Shown piece after piece: positions 44,298 to 58,415 of a DNA stretch of 64,000 bases. The position numbers and the translations under genes were made by a program. Numbering within the stretch: position 1 is the stretch's first letter; the number at the start of each line of letters is the position of its first letter. The DNA is taken from contig NC_136012.1 of NCBI RefSeq assembly GCF_048128805.1, forward strand, positions 15,516,725 through 15,580,724. The letters run 5' to 3'. The notes under the pieces were generated by a model. The model was not told where the DNA came from and ran no database searches. It was given only the letters and a program-made list of their open reading frames with translations. The DNA is from Centroberyx gerrardi (taxonomy: Eukaryota; Chordata; Actinopteri; Beryciformes; Berycidae).

Positions 44298-44619
44298 GAT
44301 ATCCAATGCTCTTATTCTAAAGTACACTAAAATATGGCCCCTGTTATCCGCAGGGAAGTCTGTCAAGGCCTTTTTCAAATCAAATTTTTAGTGTACATTC
44401 ATATTGGAAGTGTGATGTATCTTACCTACCACATTATTTAGAATAACTATACAACTGCAAGGAGCCTAAAAAGGATTTACATGGTGTGTCTGTTTCAAGG
44501 CTGTGCACCACCATGCCTCAGGAGGACAGTGTGTGTATTACAGTTTGGAATCGAACAGAGACATTAAATGGAAGCAAGACCGCAAAACACACCGTATTGA
44601 TTGGTTCCACTCCCTCATA

Positions 44620-44625
44620 TTTATT
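44620..44625 (-). terminator. Thymosin beta poly(A) signal
   Basis: TTTATT on the plus strand, AATAAA on the gene strand, 388 bp downstream of the thymosin stop codon; the only clear signal in this 3' flank. Confidence 0.55.
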
Positions 44626-45012
44626 TCATAAAGAAACGTAAAAAGTTGATTATGAAAACATCCCACATGATTAGCTTCTGATTGCTCCCTTGTCTCTAGA
44701 CAACCCCCACCTCCCCTAGCCTGGATGCCTGTCTATCTCTGTATGCTACATCACTACACCACTCCCCAGTTTGGCAATATAGGAGACATGTTGGCTATAG
44801 GCGAGCAGTGCCAGACAGGCACCCAGGCTAACGTTTTCCACCCTAGTGGTAGAGAGCCCCCATGAGGATGCCATATACCCTTACAGCACCCCCCCGGGAG
44901 CCCAAGAGCACCCTTATCCGAAGACAAAATGAGAGATTCAAATACTGTGATAATCAAAACAAAGTGCTTTTCGCTGCGGCATCTCTGCCTCTTTTCTTCA
45001 TGTGCTCAGAAG

Positions 45013-45565
<553 letters not shown>

Positions 45566-46792
45566 TCAGCCGACATCTTCCGAACGCAGCCAGCATGAGA
45601 TGCCTATATTAGATACAGTATATTCTGATGTAAAAGAGCAGCAGAGTCATTTGTAAGGATATGACGAGAGCTGTCAAAAATCTTGATGGCTGTGACTATT
45701 ATTATATAACCTATGTAACCTGCTTGCTCATCAAGGGAGTGGCTACGAGATGTGCAGCTCACACACACACACATGCACGTGAGAGATGGCTGCCTCCCAC
45801 ACATGCTCTATCTTGATTTTGCTCCGTTACAAAATGCTCACAGCCACATATACCTAACATGTATCTAAGCCTGACATTTCTACCATGCTGCCCAGCTGTC
45901 TGTTCTTTCCTTTGTCTCTCCTCTTCCCTCTCTGGGGCTGGGGTCTTTGTTCTCTCCCTCTGCAGCCTCTCTCTGCATCCACCCCTGCAGCCTCCTGGAT
46001 CTAGGCAATGCTCCACAGGCTTCACTGCAGTCTTATTCCTGACCCAGCCTCAGATCTGCCTAATCTGTCTTGTACAGTCCAGCCCGGTCACGCCTGTGTC
46101 GACCACCGTTCTGTCAGAGACTGGTGAGGAAATATGACAAGCCCACTAGCCTGCAGCAAGTCATTTTCAGACCAAGCTAGTGTAAAATTATTCTCACTAG
46201 CTCGAATTTGAATGGGGCCTAATGGAATTGGTTTGACATAGAACTAGACATGCTGGACTCATGCCCAGAATCCTTAAATTCAATCCCTTAAAATGAGGCA
46301 AACTGAGTGATTTTCCAACTACCCTGGGCTAGAAATGGTGTCTATATCCAGCACTGGCCCTGCCTAGCCACGCCATAGACAACAACAATCATAAGTACAT
46401 CTTTTTTTTCACTTCATCAGTACATACAATTATCCAAACATTAGCCCTATTGTTCTCTTATCATCATCATTATCGTCATCACCATCCGTCCTTCACATAA
46501 TTTCGCTGCTGCCATCAGCAGTCAGCTTCTGCTCATCCAGCCACACCCCAATCCTTTGTTTGACTCCCAGAGAAATGGAATCAGAAAGAGACACACGGAC
46601 ACAGAGAAATAAAGCATATAAGAGAGATGATTATGCCTTACCGATGTTCCACACAGCAGTGGGCTAAAATCCACCAGCGGAGAGATTAGGGAGGGATGGA
46701 GAGACAGAGAGATGGAGAAGGGAGAGCGATACGGAAGCTGAGAGAGTCTGCCGGTGTGTGCACGCCTGCGTCTGCACCAGGGTGTGGGTATA

Positions 46793-46893
46793 AGAGAGAG
46801 GGAGGAGAGAGAGAGAGGGAGGGGAGAGAGAGGGAGAGAGAGAGGGAGAGAGAGAGAGAGGGAGGGAGAGAGAGGGAGAGAGAGAGAGGGAGG

Positions 46894-46924
<31 letters not shown>
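46793..46924. repeat. (GA)n/(GGGA)n purine-rich microsatellite
   Basis: Nearly pure purine strand of GAGA and GGGAGA units over about 130 bp, a mirror-repeat-prone sequence. Arg/Glu and Ser/Leu/Pro frames on the two strands are translations of it. Confidence 0.93.
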
Positions 46925-46929
<5 letters not shown>

Positions 46930-49900
46930 TCAGCCTTCCTTCCTGGCGTCAATATTCATGTTCCCTAGGGAAAAGACTAGAAGAAACAGACCACCAATAG
47001 CAAACAGCTGTGCTGCTTAGCTCATCAGAGATTGATTATGATAAATTATTAAGTCAATACAGTGGGTATTATACAGTATTTTTGCTGAATAGGTCAAGGA
47101 CACACTGCATGAGATGGCGGAAAGAGGATTTTGTGTGCTTGTTTCTGTATCTAATCACGATATTGTGTGATGATGACGTCTATGAGAATAATGTATTTTT
47201 TGAAATTGTACCTCTATGGCTGTACAGTATTCATTACAAACTACATTACTGCTTGTGAATGTGTGTAAAATTGAAGTAATAAGTAATAAGTAATAGACCC
47301 AATAACATACATTATGATTCTGCTATACACATTTAATACATTTCATATAATATTTTTCAACATTTTGATAATACTAGCATACACCATATTGTACATGGGA
47401 TTTTTGCAGCCTATTATGGTGAACATCAGTGTCCTTCCTTCAGTTATTCCTATCTAGCAGTTGAACATTATTTGTCACATCCTTTATTTTGGAACTGATT
47501 AAGTGGCTCTTGATTACATCAAGCACTTATAAAGCCATGGTGTGTAGAGCTCATAGTCCCTTGCTGACATCATGAAACCTGTTGGTCTACATTCGTTAAT
47601 CTCCCCAGAGGTACTGTTACAGCCTGCTGATGCCAGGCACTGGGGATATACTGTTGGCATACTCATCTATTTCAGAATAGACAGCTCATCTCAGAAGCAC
47701 ATACTGATGAGTCAGCATGACATCCACCCTTGAGATGGTGAACCACGCAAGTGGATGTAGGTCCGGATAAGCATCCTGTTAATGTGTGACAGCATATTAC
47801 AGGATGACTTGGGTTTTACTGGATTACAGCAACGTCATGGTGAGGTCAGTTCTAAATCAATGCGGCTTCTCAGTAGCGCTCTCTAAGGAGTCTGCAACAC
47901 CACCTAGTGGCTAAACTCCGGCACTGCTCCATTTACCTAATGCCTTTGTGCGTGTGCAACTCACTTCACACAGACCAACACAAAATGAGTGACAACCTGT
48001 AGCCTTGTTGCACTCTCCCCTTTTTCCACAAGGCCTGATTGAATGCTACACACAATCCCTCATGCTGTACAGATCGATCTATCCAATGGCACTACAGAGC
48101 TAATTATGCTTAATAGTGCTCTTTGTATCACTTAGTGATTTAGCATTTCAGATACAAGCTTCCACTGAGTTGTTTGTTCCTGTGTGCATTTGTGAGTGAA
48201 AAACATCTTTGACCTTCTCTGAATATGTCCAGACCTTCCTATTAACCTTTCTACTTGAAATGTTACCATGGCTGAAGCTTGGAGACAAGATACACATTCA
48301 CAAAGGTCAGACCGAGCAGCCAAATGACCTGTCTGAACAGTCTGACATCCCACAGCTTGTTGGTGAATGATATTAGACCAGTAAACCTTTTCTTGGACCA
48401 GTCTGTCTCTACACTATTCACACTATTCACGTTTTAGGGAAAAAAGTAATGTCTGGCAAAGCCCAGAAGATGGCAGCACCATGCAATGTAAGATGCTTCA
48501 GTCTACATAACTATACAACAATATTTAAAACATATGAACAACACCTAATCAGAGCAATTTGGTGAAAAAGTAAAGTAAAAAAAGTAATGTATGCAAGTTG
48601 CCCGATGCTGGCAGCGTACTCATGCTTATTATGTTTTAATCTCATGTATTCAACAATATTGAAAACATACGGGAAATGTTTAATTAGTGCATTGTAAAAA
48701 AATAAGTCGGGTCAACAAGTGGACAGAGGATGGCAGCACAGGATTATTTTACATTTTTCAGGCATGGAGCTCCACTGAGGTGAATAATATGTGAGGGACC
48801 ACCAGGGTGCACTCATCCCCCAACCCAACCATAACAACAACTTGTATCCAAACCTCACAACCTTGCAAAAACAAAAAAGAAAACAAAAAAATCAAATCAC
48901 CCTTCACACCTTTTCAAGCACAGTTTCTGCCAGTCACTAGATGTGTGTGAATAGTGAGCAGAGACACAGGCCAGCTAGCTGAGTGTGGTTTCGCTCAGCA
49001 CTGACAGACAACAGGAGATGAGTCAACTGAGTGGAAAAAGGGGTTCTGGAAATTTTAGTCATTTCAGAAGTGACTCTTGAAGCAAAGCTTGTGCTGTTAT
49101 GCATAAATTAGTGTGCAGAGTGCATCATATTACTTATAGGTTTTAGTTTTGATGCAGTGCTGTGGTTGTGTTGATGCCAAGCGTATTAGTTGCCAGACAG
49201 ATCATGAGAAAACAGGATGCCAGTTAATGTTGTTGAATAGGTTTGGACAGATATGATTCATGCCTGATGCTAAGCAAATGAGTTTCCATCAGGTAGATTC
49301 AAAGAAGAACAGCCAAAGTCATCTGTATTTACTCAGCCAGTATGGAGGCACAGAGACTAGAGTCTGGCCTGGTCACTTAGGAGATTTTGTATTTCAGTTA
49401 ATTAATGTGCTTTCCTCTTTTTACTATCACACTCCTCCCTCCCTTTTCCCTCTGGTGTTTCTTCTTGCGGTCAGGTTCATGTGTCAGCCAGCCACTGCTG
49501 CGTTCTCTGGAGCATGGGCAACGTACGGAGAAGTGGTCTAGTTACTGTATATAGCGCATTGGTGTTAGCGGGCATGCACACACAAGGACACACACACACG
49601 TGCACACAGGTTAAACTGTGTTTCATCACTGAAGTTGATAGAAGATGAGTTTAAGTGTTGGCAGTGAGAGCAGAGATGGAGTGGGCAAATTGCAGCACCG
49701 AACAAAAGAGAGGAGACATTGTTATTCAACAAGTAGAACTCTGCCTGAAGTGTAATTACAAACCACACTTGCACAAATTAAATCCTGCCAGACACTTTTA
49801 TCAGCTCTAAACCAACAGAATGAAGGAACTCTACTTCAGATATGTAGAGGGCTTACAAAAATAATCTTTTCTTTCTACATTGTCAGCCATTGTAAATGCG

Positions 49901-50304
49901 CTGAAATGTCTCTCAAACAAATCTGATTATCCCGCACTCAGAGAGGAAGTAGTGGTAAATCTGAATAAACGAATGCAAGGAAATGAAGCTATTGTGCAGA
50001 CAAACAGAATGGAGCGTATTTAAGGAGAGTATATAGCGTTCTGGGATGTGCAGGACGGGTGAGGACAGTGGAGGATCAGTAGAAGCAGATAAGGGCACTG
50101 CCTCGGCTCGCGGTTTCCACAACTAATGATCCAACATCTGATTGGTGCTGTGCGTTCCATCACCTGGCCAATGAGCTGAGAGTATCTCAGTGTGGAGGAG
50201 TTATCTCACCTAGCCAGCTTGAGGAGAGCGACAGAGATGAAGAGAGGAGAAGGAAAGCAGGAGAGAGGGAGGAGGGGAGATGAAGACAGGGATGGGGGAT
50301 GAGA

Positions 50305-50336
<32 letters not shown>

Positions 50337-52446
50337 CGGGAGATTAGGGTGCTGCTCTAAATACAAAACACGTTTTTAAAGCACCCTATCAGGTATTAGA
50401 GAGAAATGGCAAAATTAACTTAACTGATAGTGTATGTGGGGGTGGTGGTGGTGTGTGCTTGTGTGTGTGTGTGTGTGTGTTTGGGGGTAAAAAGTGACTT
50501 CCATTCTTCCTTCAGAATCTGTCTACTTTAGGGTTAGCTTAAGCTTTGTTTGTGAAGCTTAACACATCAAAGTAAATATCCTTCCTGCATCTTCTCTCTC
50601 TCAACATCGCTCCCTCATGCTCCTCCTCTTGCATGTCCTCTACTCTCCCTTTCTCTCAGGGATAGACGAAATACATTACGCAAGCACACAACTGGAGGCT
50701 TGAATGGATTAAACAAATTAACAAATGATCAGTTAAACCCATGCATCTGTGAATTAAATGAATGAACAAATGAGTGACGACATGAATGAACTCACCCACT
50801 CGGTGAAGTCGAAAACCAGGATGAGTATTGAAAAAAATCATGCCTTGCCTTAAGTAATACAAAATCGGGTATGTTGCTCAGTCATTCATCCATGGCAATT
50901 AAAATAATTAACTATTACTTACTAAATGTCGTTGCTGTAGAGTGAAACACAACACTTCAGTGACCCTTGAAACCAGAGGGATGACTGACTAAATGTCAGC
51001 ACAGCATCGCGGTCTTGAAAAGGTCTGCAACGGTTCACAAAATTAACAGTTTGGCATAAACCTCAGCTTTCAGGACAATGGAAAAGAAAATTATTACATT
51101 GGCCAAATTTGCACACATTGTGTCTCTGAACCCAGCAGTCGGGGTTCACTGTGTGCTTGGATGTTCTTGTCGTAGTCTGTGGTGACAGTCGGGGGTTGTA
51201 GTGTTGGGCCTCCACTCGTGTGTAACTGCCTTCCTCAAGACAGATGTTAACTGTTGTGATTCTTGCTGCATCCTCATAAGATTCTGGACTCCTGTATCCA
51301 ATCTGCTGGCATTCACAGGCTTGGTAGAAACATTTGAATAATAAAAACAACTCAAAATATAAAATGTTTGAAATGTAAACGCTGCATAAAAAAATCGTGT
51401 TTGTTTTCTACCATGTTGTGGTAGTAAAAATGTGACCTCGGGGCACTTTTGGTAGTGTTCAAGGCTAGACTGGCCTGCATCACTTCACAATTTAACAACT
51501 CACATTTGAAAAAAAAAAATCCTGCATGGTCTAGTTTACTCATCTGCGCTGGTGGGCTCTTTGCTTGGACAGTTGAAAACTCATTTATCCTCTAAGCCCT
51601 TCACCACATGAGTATCGTACCAAATATCTTTGGCCTTACTTTTGGAAATACACACTTTAAATGCACTTTACTTTGCAAGGTTTAGGATTTTTACAACAGT
51701 GTTCTGGTTTTTCAGAAATTGGCACATACCTGTGTCCTAAATTGGAATTCACAGAAAAGATTCACAAATGTGCAAGTCAATATTTGAATCAATGGAAAAT
51801 AAGCTGCAAACTTGTAATATACTAATATGATATTTGGTAAAATTTATTTTTTCTTTAATACATTTTTGTAGTACAAGCACAACTCAGTGAATGCAACTTC
51901 TCCAATCTGCCGTGGCAACCTCTCAGAGGAAAAGGAGAGGGGTGACGGCTCGATCAGAAGAGCTGTTTAAACTGTTTAAAATTTTTCCAGTTTGTTCCTA
52001 AATCTAAAAACATACAGGTTTCATCATACAAACCTAAATTATAATAAAGTTATCCTCCTTATGGTTGTCAGTGAGATATGTTTTATCACGTAGTTATAGG
52101 ATATGCATATTGGATTTGGTTAGTTAAAAGTTGGCAGGCTAATAGGCTGATACTTTCTATTTTTTTTGGGAGAGAATATGTTGCCAGATGTAAAAAAAAA
52201 TCTGGCAATTTAATGTTGCTTTATTCATCAGCAAATAATACATGCATTGTAGAACATCACATAACACCTTTTACATATCACTAGCAGCCAGCAGAAAATT
52301 TCTGCATATAAGTGATTCACCATGCAGCACTTAATTTCAACAAAATATCAACTTTTATAGTTAGTTCACCAGCTTTCCCCCAACATACACCATGGTGGGT
52401 GGTAGCAAGCGGGGTGAACCAGAGACGCTCACTTAATCCTAAATCC

Positions 52447-52500
52447 AAGTCAAGTCTCAAGTCTTTGAGGGACAAGTCTGAGTCAAGTCTCAAATCAGTA
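52447..52500. repeat. CAAGTCTCAAGTC-type minisatellite
   Basis: Several degenerate copies of AAGTCAAGTCTCAAGTCT; this motif recurs in fish genomes as a dispersed minisatellite. Confidence 0.65.
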
Positions 52501-53962
52501 TGCATCCTAAACTGTGGATGTAAACAATGCTGACTGCTTTTCCAACTCTACCGTATCAGATTCTTTGCCATTTTGGAGACTGACTGCTTTTGATGATGCG
52601 TAGCTCAGCCTGCACTTTGAAGTCAACTGTTAAGCTGCATAGAGGTTTTAAATTTGAAAATGACAGGCACTAATTATCTTCAGAAGAGACTGAGACTGAG
52701 CAACAACAAGGTACATCACATTGCAATATGTGTGAGTATCAAAGGTATTCCTAAACAAACTCATTGCCGTTTTGCCGAGGCTTTACAGATACGTTTTCTA
52801 TACAGGATCCACCTTCTGAAGAATATATCAAGTCTTTCATTATTATCTAACCAAAATAAATTAACAATAATAGAAGTCATAATAGAATGTAATTCATTAA
52901 TTTAAATTTCTCCCAAATCAAATTGAAGATATATCCTGTCCTCCTCTGGTAGGAGATACGAGTGGTTAACTGTAAAACTTTGTGTCAATACATTTCAAAC
53001 CTAGGATTTTTTGTTGAAGGAGTATTAAGTAATTTCTGAATTTGATCAACCTCTATCGGTGACCAAGGAATTGCAACACCATCAACAGGTCTCTGGCACA
53101 GCTTATGGTGGCCTGTAATGGACACAAATATAAATGTCACATTTTCACAATAGAACAAGTAAGTTGACTAATTGGAGCAGAGATCCAACAGAAACATGTA
53201 GTGAAGAGGTAATAGGATGCAAATAGTACTGCTTTGTTGTTTGAAGATGTTGAAATTATATGAAATGTGTTGCAACACCAGTCGCTCGCTCATAGCCCTG
53301 TACTCCATCCTTGAGCAGTTGAAAATGCAAATGGATGGGGGTTTGTTTCCAAAACAGAAAGTACAAAAAGTGAAATTTTGAAAGCCTGAAATCTCTCTAC
53401 TTCGCCTGGCAAAGTAATGGTTGAGTCATTGGTATTGATCAACATCCCCATCAAACCCCCACAGATGTATTATGGTCATTTTGTGTTATGGGACAGTAAA
53501 AACCTTACTCAATACCTTTAACAGTTGGCGTATATGATAGCAGAGTCTCTTTGACGTAGCAATGACAAACTGTAATTGATCAGACGGCTGTCAGCCTGTG
53601 GTTCGAAGCCTCTGAAATGAGAGATCAATGCAGAGGTTGGCCAGCCACCGGATGTGAGATGGCAAGGTCAGCATGTGTGCACAGTGTTGGTACAGGCAGC
53701 CAAGACATCAGCAGAGAAAACAAAACCTCACCTTTCATTAGGATCAGACAGAGAAGCACTCACACACCCACACATAGGCATGCACACACACACACACACA
53801 CACAAATTAGCATGCACAAAAAGTCAAACACACAGACATGCACAACGTTTCTGTTTGTTATGATCTTGTATTCATGATGAGAAGAGCTGTGAGGTTTCAC
53901 AGTGGAGCACTAAGGTGGCAGTCGATTTCTTGTTACCTTGACAATGAGGGGTAGGATAAAGG

Positions 53963-53964
<2 letters not shown>

Positions 53965-54008
<44 letters not shown>

Positions 54009-54093
54009 GCGCACGTGTGTTGCAGTTGTTTATGGAATAAATCAAATCCAAGAGGAGGGGTCTGAGAAAGACATCATTAAAACACACACGTAT

Positions 54094-54129
<36 letters not shown>
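53965..54129. repeat. Facing (GT)n and (CA)n microsatellites
   Basis: GT repeat 53965-54003 extended by GCGTGTGCGCACGTGTGT, then about 75 bp of unique sequence, then ACACACACGTATGACACAC leading into a CA repeat to 54129. On one strand the two tracts are complementary and could pair as a hairpin. Confidence 0.85.
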
Positions 54130-54132
<3 letters not shown>

Positions 54133-54165
54133 CATATCTCTTCCCTCCTTTCCAAAAAAAGTCTT

Positions 54166-54477
54166 CATCTTTCTGTTGTGCACATCCAGACTATACTCAT
54201 GTGTGATGGTACCAACACTGATCAGCATTTCCCAACTGTAGCTGTCCCCTTTTTTACCATTTCCTCTTCCTGCTTTCTCTCCTCCTCTCCGCCCAACCCT
54301 TCATCTAAATGGGTGAAACTGAGCTCCAGTAATGAAACAGGAGACAGTGGGTGGAGGGGGAAAAGGAGGACAGAGAGCAGGAAGAGGAAATGGTAAAAAA
54401 AAAAGGGACAGATAATGCACTGATCAGTGTCGGCACCATCACACATGACTAGTTTGGATGTGCACAGCAGAAAGATG
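54166..54477. repeat. ~310-bp imperfect inverted repeat (hairpin)
   Basis: Left arm from 54166 (CATCTTTCTGTTGTGCACAT, then CATGTGTGATGGTACC, ACACTGATCAG, ACCATTTCCTCTTCCTGCT) pairs with the right arm ending at 54477 (AGCAGGAAGAGGAAATGGT, CTGATCAGTGT, GGCACCATCACACATG, ATGTGCACAGCAGAAAGATG). Arms are about 130 bp with scattered mismatches and small indels, separated by about 45-50 bp. Not explained by a simple repeat. MITE, foldback element or source of a long hairpin RNA. Confidence 0.8.
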
Positions 54478-54736
54478 GAGCCTTTTTTTATGCCCTGTGC
54501 CTTTCTGTAACCACCTTATCAAGCAGCAGGAATCCCAAACAAAAAGGGTTTTGTTTTGTTGTTGTTGCAATTCCACACTGGGTGGAGATGAGGTGACATC
54601 TGTTCAGGAATTCCTGCTCATGCACCTGAAAGGCTGTGGAGCTGTTCTTCTTCTTCTTCTTCTTCTGAAATAGAGAGATTAATAAACGCCCCTCAGAGCT
54701 CTGCTTTAGGATTTAAACTGAGACATACACCACTGC

Positions 54737-54737
<1 letters not shown>

Positions 54738-54788
<51 letters not shown>

Positions 54789-54799
54789 GTGTGTGTGTG
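54738..54799. repeat. (GT)n microsatellite
   Basis: About thirty GT units with one GC interruption. Confidence 0.93.
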
Positions 54800-55031
54800 G
54801 AGCGCGCATCATCCGCACAACATAGGCCTACTGTATGTTATCTCCACACAGCCACCTGTTTATATGAAGGGAGTCAACAAACACAATATGAATTCCAATA
54901 AGCCTCACCCTCAGAGTACACACACACACTTCATCATCATGAACCTAGCACAGTTCACTATTATCTAAATCCCTTATTAAAAACCCATGTGTTTGTGTGT
55001 GTTTGTGTGTGTGTGTGGGAGGGGGGCGGGC

Positions 55032-55062
<31 letters not shown>

Positions 55063-55789
55063 AGGGGAGAGATTAATACTGACAGATTTCAGTGGTCTTT
55101 AGGGCAGTGTGCAGAGTGGGGTTAAGTTGATGGGTCTTTGGTCTCAGTGAGGGATGGATCACAAATGCTTCGGGTTAATTAGCAAGTGCCATGCTCATCA
55201 TGGAACTGACAGGTAAACCACAGACACGAAGGTAAATGCTGAAAACACACACCGAGAAGCTTTTCTGTTTTGACAGTCTCCTAGACTTCTGGCCATGTTG
55301 TTGTTTTTTTTCCAACACAACTCTTCTCTATTGGACATTAGGATATTGTGATTCAGCTTGTAAGATTTTCCCTTTTCCAAACAGTTAAATCTCATTTCTC
55401 GTACTGGATTGACATCAGTGTTTATCATTATGCTGCTGAACCATAGTGGAAAACAATCTTTCACCAGTTGAAACAAGGAGAAAAATCCCTCGCTACACTT
55501 GATATATTTAAATATTCACCTCACACGCTGTAGCCATTTTCTGGAAGGAAATAAGACTTTTTAAACTGGAAATGTGTTGAGAATTAAAGCTGCTAATCCA
55601 GAGGATTAATACAATTGAGTTTGCAGGAGTTTGGTAATGCCCTGTTTCCTAAGCTTTGCCCATTAGCCAGCTGCTGCCGTCACACTCCGATGGCTTCACA
55701 GGAAATTGCCTGGTTTTGGGAGTGAGAGAGTATGCCAGGACATTTGAACTGAAACATAAAACCACAATGTGCTCACACACCCACACATA

Positions 55790-55791
55790 AT

Positions 55792-55827
<36 letters not shown>

Positions 55828-55884
55828 CGCACACACACAGACGGTCACACACATACACACATACAACACACACACACACACACA
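55790..55884. repeat. (CA)n compound microsatellite
   Basis: CA units with GC, AGACGGT and ATA interruptions over about 95 bp. Confidence 0.9.
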
Positions 55885-56486
55885 AAGAAAAGAAGTGAGA
55901 TTTTGTTGTTCTTGTCCTTTGGCTCCATGAGCCCAATTACCAGCTTCTGTGTGCGTGTGTGCACACATGTGTGTGTGTGTTTGTGTGTGTATGCGTGAAT
56001 GCGTCAGTGCATGTCTGCAGGCAGGTGCGTCAGCAGACCCTGACAGTCAGATTTCATGCACCACAGGCTGTGCCACTAACAGACATCCTCTGTCTTGGAG
56101 TGGAAGAGATGATTGGCCCACGGCTCCTCAAGGAAGCTTTCACAAACATGACAATTTCGAGGAGCCAATTGTGAGTGAGCCATCGGCCACCGATAACCAT
56201 ACTCACCTCCCTTTAGCAACTTGAAAAGAAACTACACAGATTGAACTGCCTGTCAGTTCGGATCCCGTTAGCATGCTGAGAGGAGAGACAGGAGAGAAAA
56301 CCTGTGGACTAAAATGTTCTGAAAGAAGACATACTACCCCAACCAACTTTGACATATGGAGGAGCCACTCAGATTCATGTTTTCTACTACCGTAAATCCT
56401 CTAATATTGGCCTGGGCCTTTATTTACCTCAACTGCAGAGGGTACCAGGCCTTTATTGGAAGCAGGCTTATGTGTGCTTAAGCAGG

Positions 56487-56524
<38 letters not shown>

Positions 56525-56575
56525 GTGTGTGTGTGTGTGTGTGTGTGTGTATAGGTGTGTTTGTGCGTGTGTGTG

Positions 56576-56615
<40 letters not shown>

Positions 56616-56645
56616 GGTGTGTGTGTGTGTGTGTGTGCGCGTGTG
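56487..56645. repeat. (GT)n compound microsatellite with periodic TAGGTGTG
   Basis: GT repeat of about 160 bp interrupted three times by TAGG or ATAGG at intervals near 30 and 60 bp, suggesting duplication of blocks longer than the GT unit. Confidence 0.92.
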
Positions 56646-58381
56646 TATACACGTTAACACATGACTGGTTTGGCCAATTACCTGAATTTTTTTAGTTGGG
56701 ATGTCAGGAGTCACCTCACACGTCTTAGTCAAATCCCACACAGGACCCATGCAATCTATGCCTGCCCCCTTAAAGCATTGCATTACTGACAATAATAGCA
56801 CTCCAACAACAGATACTTTGCATGCAAACATAAATATATTTTTAAGTTTCCCAATGAATGTGTTACAATACAATACAATACAATGTAGTCTGTTTTCCCC
56901 AGTAATAGTCTAATCTGTATTTACAACGTGTCAGTTCCTGTTTATCGCAGTTCCGCAATCATTGGACGCCAGAGTACAATAGCAATAAAACATGTGTGTT
57001 AGCATGTATACGCCTTACAGCAGGACTGCTACTAGGAAAGCAGATTTGTTAACTGGAATGTTAAATCTCTTAAGTGACCAGGCCAGGAGGCACAGATGGA
57101 GTAAATAGATGACTTCAAAAACTATTGTCAAAAGACACCAGGTAGCACTCACAGAAGACCTTGGTTGTTCCTCTTTAGATCGACCTGGTGGAAACTCAGT
57201 TATTTGATTAACATGAGCCATGAATTGTGTCTCTCTAAACCTATTCAGCAACATTAATTGGCAACCTGTTTTCTCATGATCTGTCTACAATTAATATGGC
57301 AGGCATCTGGATGCATTTGCACGTTTGCTTGTATGTGTGTGAAGCCTTGTCACAGCAGTGGGCGAAGTTCTGCCTATGGCGTTGATTCACTGGCTTAGGT
57401 GGTGGAGCGCAATGCATCACCCAACCATACATCCCGATGTATGGCTGCAGCACCGAGGCTGATGATGAGCAGCAGATTACGCTGTATATGTCTGATAACG
57501 TAAACAAGTAGTGAAGAAGAAGTGGAGCAACACCATGGGACTGTCAGCTGCTCCGTTGGCATCCTCCGCTGTCTTCCCATACAGTAACAGGATGTCAGTG
57601 TACTCATGTACTTTCACATTTTGCTCATTCTTTCACACTCAAACCCATACACTGCATATAAATAGACAAGCACAAGTCGTTATCTCCCTTTTGTCTCCTC
57701 TGTGATTCCCTCCCATTTCTTTCTGCCACTAGAAATTACCACTCCTTTCATATATTTATAGTGTTGCTTCTGCTGACCCCATTCTCAGTTTTCTAGCCCT
57801 CCTGTCCCCCCTTACCCACCACCATCTCCATGTGCTCCCGGTGCCCCCGGGGAGGAAGAGTAGTAATTAGTATGCTGATACATTAGCCAGTGCTGTTGCC
57901 ATGACTAGTTAAACAGCTATTTCCACCTCTCATTATGTAGCGATGCAGTAACACATGGACACTGAGGATGCCTCTGATCTGTGTGTGTGTGTGTGTGTGT
58001 ATGTGTGTGTGTGTGCATGTGTGTCTGAGTGGGAGTATGTGTGTTTGTACGTGTGCGTGTGTCTTATAATAAGGCTGAAGAAACACAGAAGCACATACTG
58101 TTCTTGTCACAGTGAAAGGTATAACGCTGATGGCAGATGCTCTCCCTATGTGGTCTAGTACTGACTCACTCTGTCTCTGTCTGTCTCTCTCGCTCTCTCT
58201 TTCTCTTTTCTGTGTGAGTGGGGTTATGTAGTTACATAAGAATCCACACAGATTCCAGGGATCTGTGCTCTATTCGTTTGTGCGAGCGAGGAGCGAGGGA
58301 GTGTTACCATGACGATGGCATTAGAAACCAACGTTACATCAAACCATGTGTGTGTTTGCGTCTTCCTGTTGTGTTTGTGCG

Positions 58382-58415
<34 letters not shown>

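Larger units (their letters stand above)
41698..44610. other. wnt8a upstream intergenic region
   Basis: No exon seen. Contains the ATT/GTT trinucleotide tract (41943-42069), dispersed-repeat copy B (42110-42290), the CTA/TAA tract (43634-43707), and a poly(C)-(CA)n tract (44243-44292). Low-repeat stretches at 43130-43400 and 43900-44110 are candidate regulatory sequence for wnt8a or the thymosin gene. Confidence 0.5.

Noticed and set aside
46686-46968. Arg/Glu-rich and Ser/Leu/Pro-rich frames of about 90 residues
   Set aside because: Translations of the GA-rich microsatellite; no splice sites or family match.
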